Part shown: positions 11,141 to 22,089 of the stretch, in pieces
Layout: every line of letters starts with the position of its first letter
Numbering within the stretch: the stretch's first letter is position 1
Assembly (NCBI GenBank): GCA_016748015.1
Contig: JAAOMT010000088.1
Span: 352,286-416,285 of the forward strand
DNA length: 64,000 nt
Direction: 5' to 3'
Source: Geosiphon pyriformis
Taxonomy: Eukaryota > Glomeromycota > Glomeromycetes > Archaeosporales > Geosiphonaceae
Program-made: the position numbers and the translations under genes
Notes under the pieces: model-generated
Told to the model about the DNA's origin: nothing
Seen by the model: only the letters and a program-made list of their open reading frames with translations
The model's database searches: none

Positions 11141-12453
11141 TTTTAGAGCCCAAGCTTTATACATCTGATTTCCAAAGCAAATATTAGATTAAAAAATAGC
11201 ATATGACTAAATTAATTAGGTTAAAAAATATTTTTGTAACATGAATAAAGATCAAAGGCCATTTAGAAAATGTTAACAATAATTAAACTAATGTTTTAGT
11301 ATATAATTTAATATAATCATATTTGATTTTCTCTATTGGTGTTTATTAAAAATTTATAATAGCTAATAGTATAGTTGTGTTGAACAATATTTGTTATTTT
11401 GTTTACAATATTTATTAAATAATATGTTATACTTAATGAAAAGTAGTCCCAAAAAATAGAATTTTATAAAGCTTATTAATTAAAAATATTAACTAGTATT
11501 GTACTGTTTTAGTTTGATATCTTAATTTTTATATATATTTTGAGTTTATCTATAAAACTTCAACTGTTTTTTGCATATATTTGATAAAAGCAGTCTATAA
11601 AAAGCTGTTGACTGTAGTAAAAAAAGACTTTACAACAAAAATTATCTAAGTATATTATGTCTGTTCTATAACAATGTTAAACTGCCTAATTATGTTTTTA
11701 TTTGTCCAAAAAATACCTCAGTATACTCTAAAATCTTGTTGAATTATGCTGAATTATAAAAGTTTCTAATAAGATTTTATTTTTTGTTATTATCTTTAAT
11801 ACTATATACTTTTTCTTTGAGAGTATTAAATTTGGGCATTTATGAAATTTTATGCAAGAGGTTTTGTTTTTAAAGACCAAATTGATAAAACAGCTTTGAT
11901 ATTTAAAAATAAAAAAAAATTGTATTAATAGTAACTAATTTTGTTTGCTGTTTAACTAAAAAACATTATAGTAAGTTGTAAAATTTTAGGTTAAAATACA
12001 GAGTTGATATAAAAAAGTGTAAATTAATTAATAATGTAAGAATTTTGCCAAAGATATACAGTAAACTGTTTGGTTTTTTGTCAGTAAAAATGGTTTATTT
12101 GCTTGGTATTATCAAATTTTTTGCAGTTAGTGTAAGTGTATAGTGTAGTTTTAGTTAGTTTGAGTGACTAATTATGTATAGTAAATACATAAATTATATC
12201 TAATTTAAACCATTTCTGTTTTTATATTTTTTTTTATTAAAGTTTAATAAATATGACCCAACTATTACTTAAAACATAAAATTAAACTAAGTGTAGTTTA
12301 CATGGTTTTTACATATAACTAGTTACTTAAGCCAGTTCAGATTATGTTATATTGCTACAATGAAAGTTAACTTATTTAAAGCCAATATTTTTTGAACTAT
12401 ATTAAATAATTAAATATTACAAAAAACTAATTCAACCAGCCATTTAACTGTCT
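11141..12453. other. AT-rich decayed DNA, no gene recognised
   Basis: No open frame of note on either strand. It lies 3' of the minus-strand LINE-like ORF1 relic, so remnants of an ORF2 might be expected here, but I could not recognise endonuclease or reverse-transcriptase motifs. Confidence 0.35.
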
Positions 12454-14267
12454 TTAAAAAATTAGTCTTAATACTATTAAGCTTATATATTCAAAAAATA
12501 TTAAACTGGAAAATATATTATTATTAATGCCAATTGGATAATTTAAGTTATTATACATGTCAACATTATTTATACAATACTTTTTTTTTAGTGAAATCAT
12601 GTTTCTCTTCAACTTATTAACAACTTTGCTAAAAAAACTCAGATAAACTATAAATTCATTAATTTTAAGACTAAAAATACTGCTTGAAACCAAATCACTT
12701 TTAATGAACTGTTTAAAAATAGTAACCAGAGAGCTAATAGATTTAAAAATTAATCCAATGAATACAAAAAATTTGATTAAATCAGATTTTAAAGAAAATA
12801 ACCAAGACAGCACTAAAAAATTACCAACAATAGCTAAAGGAAAAGCAGAAGTTGCCAAAAATAAAAACTTAGAGAAGCTAAAAGAAGCAGAAGCTTTGGC
12901 ACAAAACTTATAATCCACAAAACATAATGTAAATATCTTGGAAGCTTTAGGAAAAAAAAGTAAAGATACCCTACAATTTATAATCAGATGACCTACTTTC
13001 TAATATTTAAAATAGTGCCAACAACCAAAAGTTTTTCATCAAATATAATACTATTTAGTGTATTAGTTTTGCTTATAGCAGCATCCAAATTTATTTGAAA
13101 TTTAAATGTAACCAAAACAAACTGGAAATAACAACCAGAATCAAAAAAATAAGGAATAAAACATGTCCAATTACCAACTTGAGAAATTATATTACTAATT
13201 TTAAAGATGATACAACCAAAAAAAGGTTGACCAACTTGGCCTTAAATCTATTATAAGATATAATAGTCTTATTTTAATTTACCAACAAAAAGATCCTAAC
13301 ACTATCTTTATCCACTAAAACTAATCAATAATTTAAAACAAATACAGCAGAATCTAGTTTTTTAAAATAAACAATCATATATTGCCAAATGTTAATAGGC
13401 TTTAGTACAATACAAGTAATTTTATTAAATACACTAAAAGCTGTTTTAATATTAGCAGCAGATACATTCAAAAGCACATTATAAAATAAAACAACAGCAG
13501 AAAAGAAACCAAATTCAGAAACTACCAAAAACTTAATAATTTTAAAAATAGTCAAACAAACAAACTTGTAATCTTAATTAGAAACACAGTATTTAGAAAA
13601 TTTTAAGAAGCAAACTTTATATAAAAGAGTTTTATATTGTTTTTAAAAACAGATTTTACACTCAAAAAACCATATACAAACTGGAAAACAGTCTTAATAT
13701 AAGCCAATTTGATTTTAAAATAGCATTAAATACCAAAGTAGAAACTATTTACTCAGCAAATCTTTAATAACTAGTAATAATTTTTCAAGTATCATCAATG
13801 GCAGCACCAAAAACCAAAGAAAATAATAATGATTTAGTTTTTATTTGATTAGTCTAGTTTTTAAGAACAAGTAATTTAACAAAAGACTGTTGTTTTACTT
13901 TTAAAACTGGTAAGGATTTGTTAAAAGACTTTATATTTAGCAATACAGCCAGTAGTTAATTCTGGCCTATTTTAAATAATAGACTAATTGATACAACAAA
14001 AATTTTATTTAAGATCTCATTAGAAATCACAAATGAATTCAGTATAATGATAGTAGAGATAAGCAACTATCTCCACTTTTTTAAATCTTTGGCCTTTTTA
14101 ATCATTTTATTAAAAGAAGTAATACTAATAATATCAGATATAGAAACTATAAAAGAGAAAACCAGCTTGTTAATTGGTCTGTTATTAAAAATTTTTGGAC
14201 TTTTAAAAAAAGTAGAAACAATATTGAGATTAATTTAAATGTGTCTTTTTGAAGAAACTTTAACTAA
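12454..14267 (-). pseudogene. LINE-like ORF1 relic, copy B, with zinc knuckle
   Basis: Read on the minus strand from 14,267 downwards. A nucleic-acid-binding part near 13,060-13,180 contains VLVTFKFQINLDAA, reminiscent of an RRM-like fold. It is followed by a CCHC zinc-knuckle relic at 12,973-13,014: positions of C-x2-C-x4-H-x4-C read Y-x2-Y-x4-H-x4-C, with a TAG in place of a CAG. The C-terminal part is an open 154-codon stretch (12,454-12,918) with a Ser/Leu-rich, heptad-like pattern. This order (RRM-like, knuckle, helical tail) suits ORF1 of a non-LTR retrotransposon. A gypsy gag is the alternative. The 5' part continues at 32,298-32,520 beyond the nested insertion. Confidence 0.5.
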
Positions 14268-15057
14268 TATTACAGATAATTATTTGAAATATTAAAACAA
14301 ATAACAAATTCATAACTTGGTGCTTAATAGCTGGTAATATTGGTAATTTTTAAAGATTTTGGTTAAGTTTTTTGTATAATAAACAAAGATTTAATTAATG
14401 ATTTCTTCTATAATTTTCTTTTTTTAGCATAATGGCCAGTTTATTTTGACAGTCATGCCTTTTTGGTAAGCTATTTTTAAATTTCTACTCTTATTCTTGA
14501 ATTTTTTATCAGATTATCTCTAATGTTAATTATTTAATACTTAATTTTTTTAATCAATTAATAAACAACAAAAAAATAAAATAAAAAAAATAAAAAAAAA
14601 TAAAAAAAGAAAATAAAAAATTAAGATTTTGTTAATAGTTATAATTAAAAACTATTGGTCTAATATAATTAAGTATTAAATTTTATTAACATAAAGTGTT
14701 GATAATATAAAATAAATTAATATTTTTTTAATCAAGTAATAATAATATAGATTCAATAATAATAAATAATTTTATTAAATAAGGGAATAATTTTATTTTA
14801 AGTTATAGAAAACTATCTTTTGAAAAAAAAGTATTGTTTTAAATTAATATAAATTCTATTAAATTCTTCTGGAATTACTTTTTTTGCTTTTAATATTTTC
14901 ATTATATATATATAATTTATGTTATATAAAATTTCTGAAGAATTTTGCAATTTTTTAAGAGAATCTTAGAATTCTGAAATTTCCTATTTTACTACATCTA
15001 TTTTTGATTGGCTATTTTATTTATTATTATAATTTCTAATTTTTATGAGTAATATTA
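14268..15057 (-). repeat. 3' LTR of the minus-strand family-1 copy
   Basis: The reverse complement aligns with 10,213-11,135. The end reads 'tattacagataattattt' on the plus strand against the complement of 'aaataatcacctataaca'. The T-rich block of copy 1 appears as an A-rich block near 14,570-14,620. The start (15,057 downward) reads TAATATTACTCATA, matching TAATATTACTTATA of copy 1. The length of 790 bp reflects small deletions in the tandem-repeat part. Confidence 0.8.
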
Positions 15058-15059
15058 TT

Positions 15060-15575
15060 CTTTTTTTTTAATATTAAGCTCTATTAAAATCTCTTAAATT
15101 TCCTAAATTTATACTAATACATAAGTGAAGTTTTAATCTGAATGCAGTTTTTCTTAGATGTTTAAGATTAAATTCTGTTAGTATTATGCATGTATTTTGG
15201 CATAATACTTTTATTATTATTCCTAAATTATTTAAGTTTTTGCTCTTGTAAAAGATCTGGAAGTGTGATATATTGTTTAAAGTTTTCATTAGAGTTTGAA
15301 TTGTCATTATTGTTATTATTATTGTAAACAGAGTTGGAATTATTGTTGTTATCATTGTCAGAGTCTGAATTGAGATTAAATTTTGATTTCAATTTTAAAG
15401 TGTAGCTGTTAATTGGTTTTTCTTTTTCAGAAATTGAATAGATTATGTGTGATAATGGATTGTAAATAAGATTACACTCATTATAATATTTAAAGTCACT
15501 GAAAATTGGGCAATATTTACAAAGTTTAGTGTTTAATTATTCTAAATGCTGCTCTTGTTTTTCTCAAATAGGTGC
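15060..15575 (-). pseudogene. Start of dUTPase region with deletion junction
   Basis: On the minus strand from 15,575 downward: EKQEQHLE, LNTKLCKYCPIFSDFKYYNEC and an Asn/Ser-rich linker, closely matching the copy-1 ORF at 5,635 (EKQEQYLEQLNTKLCKHC). The match continues to INL (YIDL in copy 1), then at about 15,095-15,110 jumps to NLRDFNRA-stop, which corresponds to the last codons of ORF-X just before the polypurine tract. The deletion therefore removed dUTPase core, RT, RNase H, integrase and most of ORF-X. Confidence 0.7.
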
Positions 15576-17011
15576 TAGATCTTGGTAATAAAGTGGTTTT
15601 TTTTGATTCTAATGAGTATAAAATATATTACCCATTATTTGTTTTTTTTGTAAAAGTAGTAACTTGTGGTTTGTCTTTTTTTTTTTTTTTCTTGTTATTC
15701 TATAAGAGTATTGTTGATAGCATATTGTGCTTGTTTTCAGTTTATAAAACTTGATAGACTTTTTAGATAAGTTTCTCTTTTTCTTTTTCAAACTTAATTA
15801 GTGGTAATTAAATAGTAGTGTTTGTTTTAAAGTGGTTACAGATAATAGATATCCAAGTTTGCTGACTATTTCGACTGAGCTGTAGCTTCTGAGTGTTTTA
15901 ATTAAGCACAGTATTAGTTTTAAACAGCCAGTTATTACCAATGAGAGCTTGGTACTGTGTAATTTTTATTACCAAAAACTTTAATTAGCATAAAAATGCT
16001 GTTAACTTTGAAGAAAAAGTTATTGATTTTGTCAATAAAAGTCTTGATTGTTCTATTAGCTGTGATAATTCTGGTGCTGATAGTACAATTAACTTAATAA
16101 TCTAGTTGGTTTATAAGTTGTTGTGTAATAATACTGCCTGCTAATTTACTATTAAAGATTAACTTGATAGATTGGCCATCAACTTTGATATTTGTGTATA
16201 TTATGGTAATTGGTTTGGCCTTAAAAGCAGCTCCACTAAATAAAGATGTTATTGCTAATTTTTTTAATTTGAAAAAAAAATGGCTGCAAGTAATTCATTT
16301 TTGATAACTATTACTGATGGAATATTGTTGGTAAGTAGTGTTGAGTTAGATTCTAAATTGTTAGATAAGTTGTTTTCTGAAGTAACCAAAAGACTTAAAT
16401 TGTTTTAAGAATTTGGGTTTTGGGTATATCTATTTCCTGAACTTTGCTGATATAATTCTAATAACTGGTTTAATAAACTAAAAATTGGTTAGTGCATTAC
16501 CATTATTGATCTCTAATTTTGCTGAATATAAGTGATTCTTGGTCTTAGATTTTTGATTAATATAAGCATAATAATTTAGAGTGGTGCTTAAATTTGTTGA
16601 AGTTAATAAATTACTTGTAGTTGTAGTTGTTAATAAATAATTAGTGCTAAAATTTAATAAACAGAAGATATGTATATTGATTGTTGTGTTATTTGTATAT
16701 AAAATGGTTGGTATTGTTTCTGATTCTGAATATAATTTGAAGTTTGGAACTAACAAGTGAAGTTTTGATATTAATTTTTCAATTATTGGTTATTTAATCT
16801 TGTATAATAGTTTAATTTTAAGTGTTCTTGTTTACCACAATAGTGGCAGATACATATTTCTTGTTGCTATAATTGATTGGCTGATAAAAATGATAAACAT
16901 GGCTGATTTTAGAAATAATTAGAGTTTCTTTGATCATTATAACATTGTGGAAGTTAATAAATTGTCTAATTGTTAGCTAAGTATCTTTCAATTTTCTAAT
17001 TAATATAATGC
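15576..17011 (-). pseudogene. Gag nucleocapsid and protease, family 1
   Basis: Minus-strand translation shows a CCHC zinc knuckle near 16,815-16,860: ICHYCGKQEHLKLNYY, with the last ligand Cys changed to Tyr. Next comes a retropepsin-like start near 16,485-16,520, LEINNGNALTN, where a D-[ST]-G triad would be expected, so the catalytic Asp is Asn. GNNWLFKTNTVLN near 15,920-15,960 resembles the 'GNDWL' segment that follows the protease core in gypsy Pol. Several stops interrupt it. The upstream part of gag continues at 29,014-29,925 after removal of the inserted DDE transposon. Confidence 0.6.
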
Positions 17012-17032
17012 AAACCATTTATAATCATCAAA
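17012..17032 (+). repeat. Left inverted terminal repeat of DDE transposon
   Basis: Reads AAACCATTTATAATCATCAA and onward. It is the inverted partner of 28,993-29,013 with two transition differences over the matched core. Confidence 0.55.
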
Positions 17033-17129
17033 AATATAGATTAGTCCGAAATTTTAAATGATGATTTTTATGTGTTTTTATTTATATAATTAAATTTTAT
17101 TGGTTAATATACATGTGTTTTTAATATAT

Positions 17130-17797
17130 TGTTACAGTTGAAACTTATACTTTTTATTAATTATCACATATATTAATCACTGATGTCACATAAATTAGCC
17201 ACTCTATTTTTAAAAAGTGATTATTGATCTGATCATTGATTTAGTCATTGACCTGATCATTAACTATTTTTAACAGCTATATAAATGATGAATCTCTTAA
17301 CTGTAGAAAATTATGTAGAAATCAAAAAAATCAAATAAATAAAAAAAACAACTTTTATCTCAATCTTTCTCTTATTGCTAATTTTTCTTTTTCTACCTTT
17401 AAGTATCTGAATATTTTAGGATAAAAGATCACTTGTTGGTTATTCCCTACCTTTTTCCTAAAATGTATAATTGCAGCATTTGAAGATTATTGAATAAAAC
17501 ATGACTGAAAAGTACATTTAATACTTGATATTGAATTCTAAGAGCACTAATGTGAAACATAGAATTATACCAGTGTGTAATTATTTGTTGACAGTATAGA
17601 CTATTTCTCTACTTTCAGATTTCCCAGTTATTTTTGAAAAGTATAGTGACTGAGATATTTTATGAGACTGATTTCACATATTAAATCCATACTTATTCAA
17701 TTCGCTCTTTGAAATTGAATTCTTTTTGATTTCTTTCATCACCCTACAATTCTGTTTTCTCTTACTATCTGTTAACTTGTTACTCCAATCTGTAACA
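17130..17797 (+). repeat. 5' LTR, gypsy family 2
   Basis: 668 bp, TGTTACAGTTG...CTGTAACA. It is collinear with the 3' LTR except for a 12-bp minisatellite, which has 4 units here (17,219-17,266) and 10 in the 3' LTR. Other differences are mostly transitions. A TATATAAATGATGAA sequence near 17,279 could be the promoter TATA box. Confidence 0.9.
17219..17266 (+). repeat. 12-bp minisatellite, 4 units
   Basis: Units read gattattgatct, gatcattgattt, agtcattgacct, gatcattaacta; the consensus is GATCATTGACCT. It lies upstream of the LTR TATA-like sequence. Confidence 0.8.
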
Positions 17798-17803
17798 TAA
17801 AAA

Positions 17804-17820
17804 TGGTGCTCCCTGTAAAG
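17804..17820 (+). promoter_or_regulatory. Primer-binding site, family 2
   Basis: TGGTGCTCCCTGTAAAG begins 6 bases after the LTR end. Its complement would be a tRNA 3' end with acceptor strand AGGGAGC, discriminator A and CCA. I do not assign the tRNA isotype. Confidence 0.65.
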
Positions 17821-17849
17821 TTGTCAAAATCCACTTTGTTTCCTATTGT

Positions 17850-19480
17850 ATGGATAATTATTTATACCTGCCACAACAATCAGAAAAACACTTTGAAACA
17901 CACAACAAAAATAATCTAGACTTTATTAAACTCAATCTTTTGTCCTCCTGCTTGATTTGTTTCTCTATTAAAGAACAATCCAGCAGACAATTCCAAGACT
18001 TTTGGAACTGGTTTCTGAATAAACATTTAGCTGAAACCTATACAGCTTATACAACTTATTACTTTGATCAAGCTTATTTTGAAAACAACTTTAAAGAAAA
18101 AAACAACAGTATCAATCAGCTTTTATATTCCACAACCTTTGAGCAGCAGCTTCTTAATTTCAAATATTTGAATCATCAAATCCATATTTGGATTGCTGTT
18201 CATCAATCAACTAAAACTTCCTTTGAAACAAAAGAAGAAAGCTATCAAACTGCTCTTGTTTTTGACCTTTTATTAAGCAAATCAGATTCATCCACATAAA
18301 CAGTTACCCCTAAACTAATGGCTAATGACCCCATACAACAAAACATTCTGATCGCCCTCCAAAAGATACAAACTGCTCTAGGGCGAAGAAATAATACCTT
18401 ACTATCATTATTCAGAGACAATGCACAAGATCCAATTAAATGGTTAGATGACTTTGAAAGAGCTGTTACAGCCAACCAATATAATAATAAATACAAGTTT
18501 CAAATCATTGGTGGCTACTTCCAAGACTCTCCTGCTATCTGGTTTTCACAAAAAACTGATGCTAGTGTTTACCAAAGAATCATTAGATGGGTACCAACAA
18601 ATGCTGGAGAAGAAAACACATCTTTTACAACCCAGTTTGAAATTAAATTTAAAACTTCTATCTTAATATTCAAATAGCATATAAAATTAAAAAAAAGAAT
18701 CCAAGATTCTGGTAAAGTTGTAACTGAGTATGCCAAAGCAATCAGAAAATTAATCAAGTGAGTAGACTTTGGAAGGAACTAGACAGAAAAGCAAAAGATT
18801 TATTCCTTTAAAAAAGGATTGAGAACTGATCTTTCCTATGTTTTTTGGTCCCTTCTAGTATTAAAAAACAATCCCACAATGCTTATGGTCATTGAACTTG
18901 TCCAAAGAATAAAAGACAATCAAAGAATACACCTAAGATTCACACTTCCAGTTTTTGTTCCTGCTCCTGTTATGGCTTCTGCTCTCCAAATGACTGCTAC
19001 CTCTTTTGCTGTCCAAATTCAAGACTCAAATGAACAGTTAATAGATAGACTCACAGTTAATCTTGCCTGGTTACTGGAACTCTTAGCTTAAGCAGTTAAA
19101 GAGAATCAACAACTCCAAAGACCCAGATTTAAACCCCATTTTAGTCAGCCTCAGCAGCCCTCTTACCAAAAACAGCAAAATCATGGCCCACCTGTATGCT
19201 ACCACTGTGAATTAACTGGATATTTTTTAAAAGATTACAACAATTCTTCTTTGCCATCTCCAGCTCTCAGAAACAATGATAATTAAAACAACAGAATCAA
19301 CAACAACAATGTTTCCAATCAAAAATCTAATCATGCCAACATCAATTTCTTTGGAGAGAATCCCTTAGTTAAAGCCACTGTTTATTAGTCTTTAAACTAA
19401 TAAGCACACCTTTAAAGGGTGAAAGTGCAAGCCAACCAAAAAAAAACCTCTTTTATGTCTTTAATCTAACTGATGATGAT
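17850..19480 (+). pseudogene. Gag polyprotein, family 2
   Basis: One frame from ATG 17,850 to the pol junction, broken only by stops (TAA 18,297, TAG 18,675, TGA and TAG near 18,760-18,782, TAA 19,089 and several after 19,270). The usual capsid-type core is at 18,318-19,091, containing DPIKWLDDFERA, IIGGYFQDSPAIWF and FTTQFEIKF, typical of Retrotrans_gag. The zinc knuckle at 19,197-19,238 reads C-x2-C-x4-Y-x4-Y, so His and the last Cys became Tyr. Every stop is reachable from CAA, CAG or TGG by one or two transitions, so the frame itself is undamaged. Whether 17,850 or 18,318 is the natural start is unclear. Confidence 0.85.
19438..19446 (+). promoter_or_regulatory. Candidate -1 frameshift site between gag and pol
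   Basis: A run of nine A's where the gag frame (CAA AAA AAA ACC) meets the protease frame, which lies one base back (AAA AAA AAC CTC). A AAA AAA is an accepted slippery heptamer. Gag terminates shortly after (TAA near 19,467) if no shift occurs. An accidental indel in the A-run is the alternative. Confidence 0.4.
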
Positions 19481-20482
19481 TATGATATGGATAAACTGGC
19501 AATTAACACTTCTGACTTGACAAGAAAAAAAAAGAAAGCCAAAGTTGATTTTGTTTTAGATCTCAACAAAGCCTCAACCTCCACTGCTAATAACAATGAA
19601 CCACCAAAGGCTAAAGTTTTTAAGAATTCTTCAAAGTTGGAATCCCCAGAAATTGTACAAAAATCTGGACCCTATTCTGTTGTGAAAAATCTTATGAAAA
19701 CCCCAGCACATATTACTTTTGGCCAGTTAATGACCCATTTATAATTTAGAAAAAATCTTCACAAGTCATTGATTCCAAAGAAAAAGACACCAAAAACCAA
19801 CAAATGTTCACACCAAGCTGGACTTGTTGACAATACCAATGTTACCCTTCTTATTTGTAAAGCCCAAGTGGCTGGTTATTTCATTGATTTGATCCTGAAC
19901 AATGGATTATCTGTTAGTATTATTGCCAAACACTTTCTTAAAGCAATTGGCAAAAAGATTGATGAGTCTTTCACTCAACCAATGACCAACATACATGGTG
20001 ACAAGAAAAAAGGTTTGGGCATAGCCAAAGCTATTCCTGTTCACATCAATGGTATTAGCATTGAAACTGATATGGAAGTATTTAAAGCAAAAGAATACAC
20101 CATAATTGTTGGCAATGAGTGGCTTAAGAAAACTAAAGCACTACTTGATTATGAACTTTGTGAGCTAACCATCAAATGTGGTGAAAAACCCATTGTGGTT
20201 AAATATTGCCATTGGACAACTCCTCTAGTACTCAAGCAAAACCAAGAAGAAAAACAATTAAATGAATCAGATGATGATAAGAGTGATAAAAAAAAAGATC
20301 AAAAAGAACAAGAAAAAACTGCTGAACTTACCTATACTATCTTCACCAGCAATGGCAAGCCACTAGACAATGTTAAAGCTGACAAAAAAGGAATCATAAT
20401 AAATGGCAAGCTAATCTGCTGGTCCTATTATAATATCCTCAAAAGAACCTTTGATAGAAAGCCTGACAAAAAAGCAAAATAA
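19441..20482 (+). pseudogene. Aspartic protease region of Pol, family 2
   Basis: Open frame with a single internal stop at 19,742. A charged Ser/Lys-rich linker precedes the retropepsin domain (about 19,840-20,200). Motifs: IDLILNNGLSVSII at 19,880-19,919, where the active-site triad D-[ST]-G is N-N-G (AAC AAT GGA at 19,898-19,906), and YTIIVGNEWLKK, the usual GN-D/E-W segment after the core. Loss of the catalytic Asp by GAC to AAC makes the protease inactive. A Lys/Glu/Asp-rich tail follows, reaching a stop at 20,480. Confidence 0.85.
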
Positions 20483-20483
20483 A

Positions 20484-22080
20484 GTTATTAGTAGCATAGT
20501 TCTTGTACCAAATGCTGTGTGATAAATTTTTGTATTCTCTTAGTAATAAATGCAAGTCTTGTCTAATCTATTACAAAGATTGGGAGCCAATTAGTTTAAT
20601 ACCCTAAGAAGAACTAAAAGAAGTACAGAAGTTCTTTGAAAATAAACCACCTAAAATCTAATTACTAGTTGTAGAACAAAAAGAACTTTCTCCTAAAGAA
20701 AAAAAAGTGGACATTGAAAATTTGTTAGCTAGGAATAGTCTAGTTATCCCAAAAGAAGGTGATACCCTTAAACAAACCCATGTAATACAACACACTATCA
20801 CCACAAAAAAAACTTGTCCCATCTATTTGAAGTCTTATCAATCCAATTGATGCAATGATGAATTTATCAAGAAAGAAATAAACCAGATGAAAGATCTTGG
20901 ATTCATACAAGAAACCAAGAGTGAATGGGTCTTCCCAGTTGTAGTGGTATCCAAGAAAAGTGGAACCCTATGTTTCTGTGTTGACTATTACTAATTAAAT
21001 GCCATCACTATAAAAGACATATATTTATTTTCCAAAATTAATGCAATGCTAGATAAATTCAATGGTGCTGCTTTCTTTTCAACCATTAACTTAACTGCTG
21101 GATTTTGGCAAGTAGAAATGGATCCAAAAAACAGAAAGAAAACCACTTTTATTACCAAGTATGACACTTATGAATTTACAGTTATGTCTTTTAGTCTTAT
21201 TAATACTCCTCCCACCTTTTAACACCTGATAAACAAAGTATTTGAATCAGTAAAAAAAAACTTTGTTCTGGTCTACTTAGATGACATAATGGTTTATTTA
21301 AAAACCTGAAATGAACATCTTAAACATTTGCAGAAGGTTTTTGACCTGCTCAGAAATGTTGATCTTAAGATTAGCCCAATTAAATCTTTCTTTGGATGTC
21401 AATCCACCCAGTTCCTTGGTCATCTTATTACAAAAGATAGAATTTTCCTTGACTCAGTTAAAGTTAAAAAAGTCCAGAATATTAGACAACCAATGAATGT
21501 TCTTGAACTATGCTTTTTCTTTGGTTTGGCCTCTTACTACTGCAAATTCATCAAAGATTTCTCCAAAATTGTCTTTTCTCTTAATAAGCTATTCAGAAAA
21601 AATGTTAATTATTACTGAGACACTCATCAACAAAAAGCTTTTGAAATTCTGAAGGAAAAACTTGTTACTGAACCAATTATCAAGCAATCTGATCTGGACC
21701 AACCTTTTATCTTCCACACTGATGTATCTGGCTATAAACTTGGTGCTGTTCTTTCACAGAAAATGAAAATAGCAGAAAACATGCTATAGTATATGTCAGT
21801 AAATATTTCACACCAGCAGAAAAGAACTATTCAATTACTGAACAAAAATGCTTAACAGTAGTTTGGACTACTAGTTACTGAGATCAATATCTTCTTAGTG
21901 CAAAATTCTTAGTGATAACAAATTATCAAGCTCTAATTTGGCTGCACAATAAAAAGAAACTAGAACACAAATAAATAACTTACTGAATATTTTACTTGAA
22001 TGAATTCAATTATAATATTCAACACCACAAAGGAGCAAATTATCAAAATGCCAATGTTCTTTCTAGACTTACCATTCAGT
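20484..22080 (+). pseudogene. Reverse transcriptase and RNase H, family 2
   Basis: A frame one base back from the protease. RT landmarks in order: EINQMKDLGFIQETKSEW, VVVSKKSGTL, FCVDYY-stop-LNAIT (DYRxLNxIT eroded), FSTINLTAGFWQVEMDP, FTVMSF and LVYLDDIMVYL at 21,271-21,303, with the two catalytic Asp intact. Then the thumb (21,328-21,618: FFGCQSTQFLGHLITKDRI) and RNase H (FIFHTDVSGYKLGAVLSQK near 21,712, keeping the first Asp). A single-base shift after GAVLSQK moves the rest of RNase H and the linker into another frame (ends near 22,080, SRLTIQ-stop). Confidence 0.9.
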
Positions 22081-22089
22081 AATAGTACA

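Noticed and set aside
13325-13555. Minus-strand ORF of 76 codons as a separate gene
   Set aside because: Part of the LINE-like ORF1 relic rather than an independent gene.
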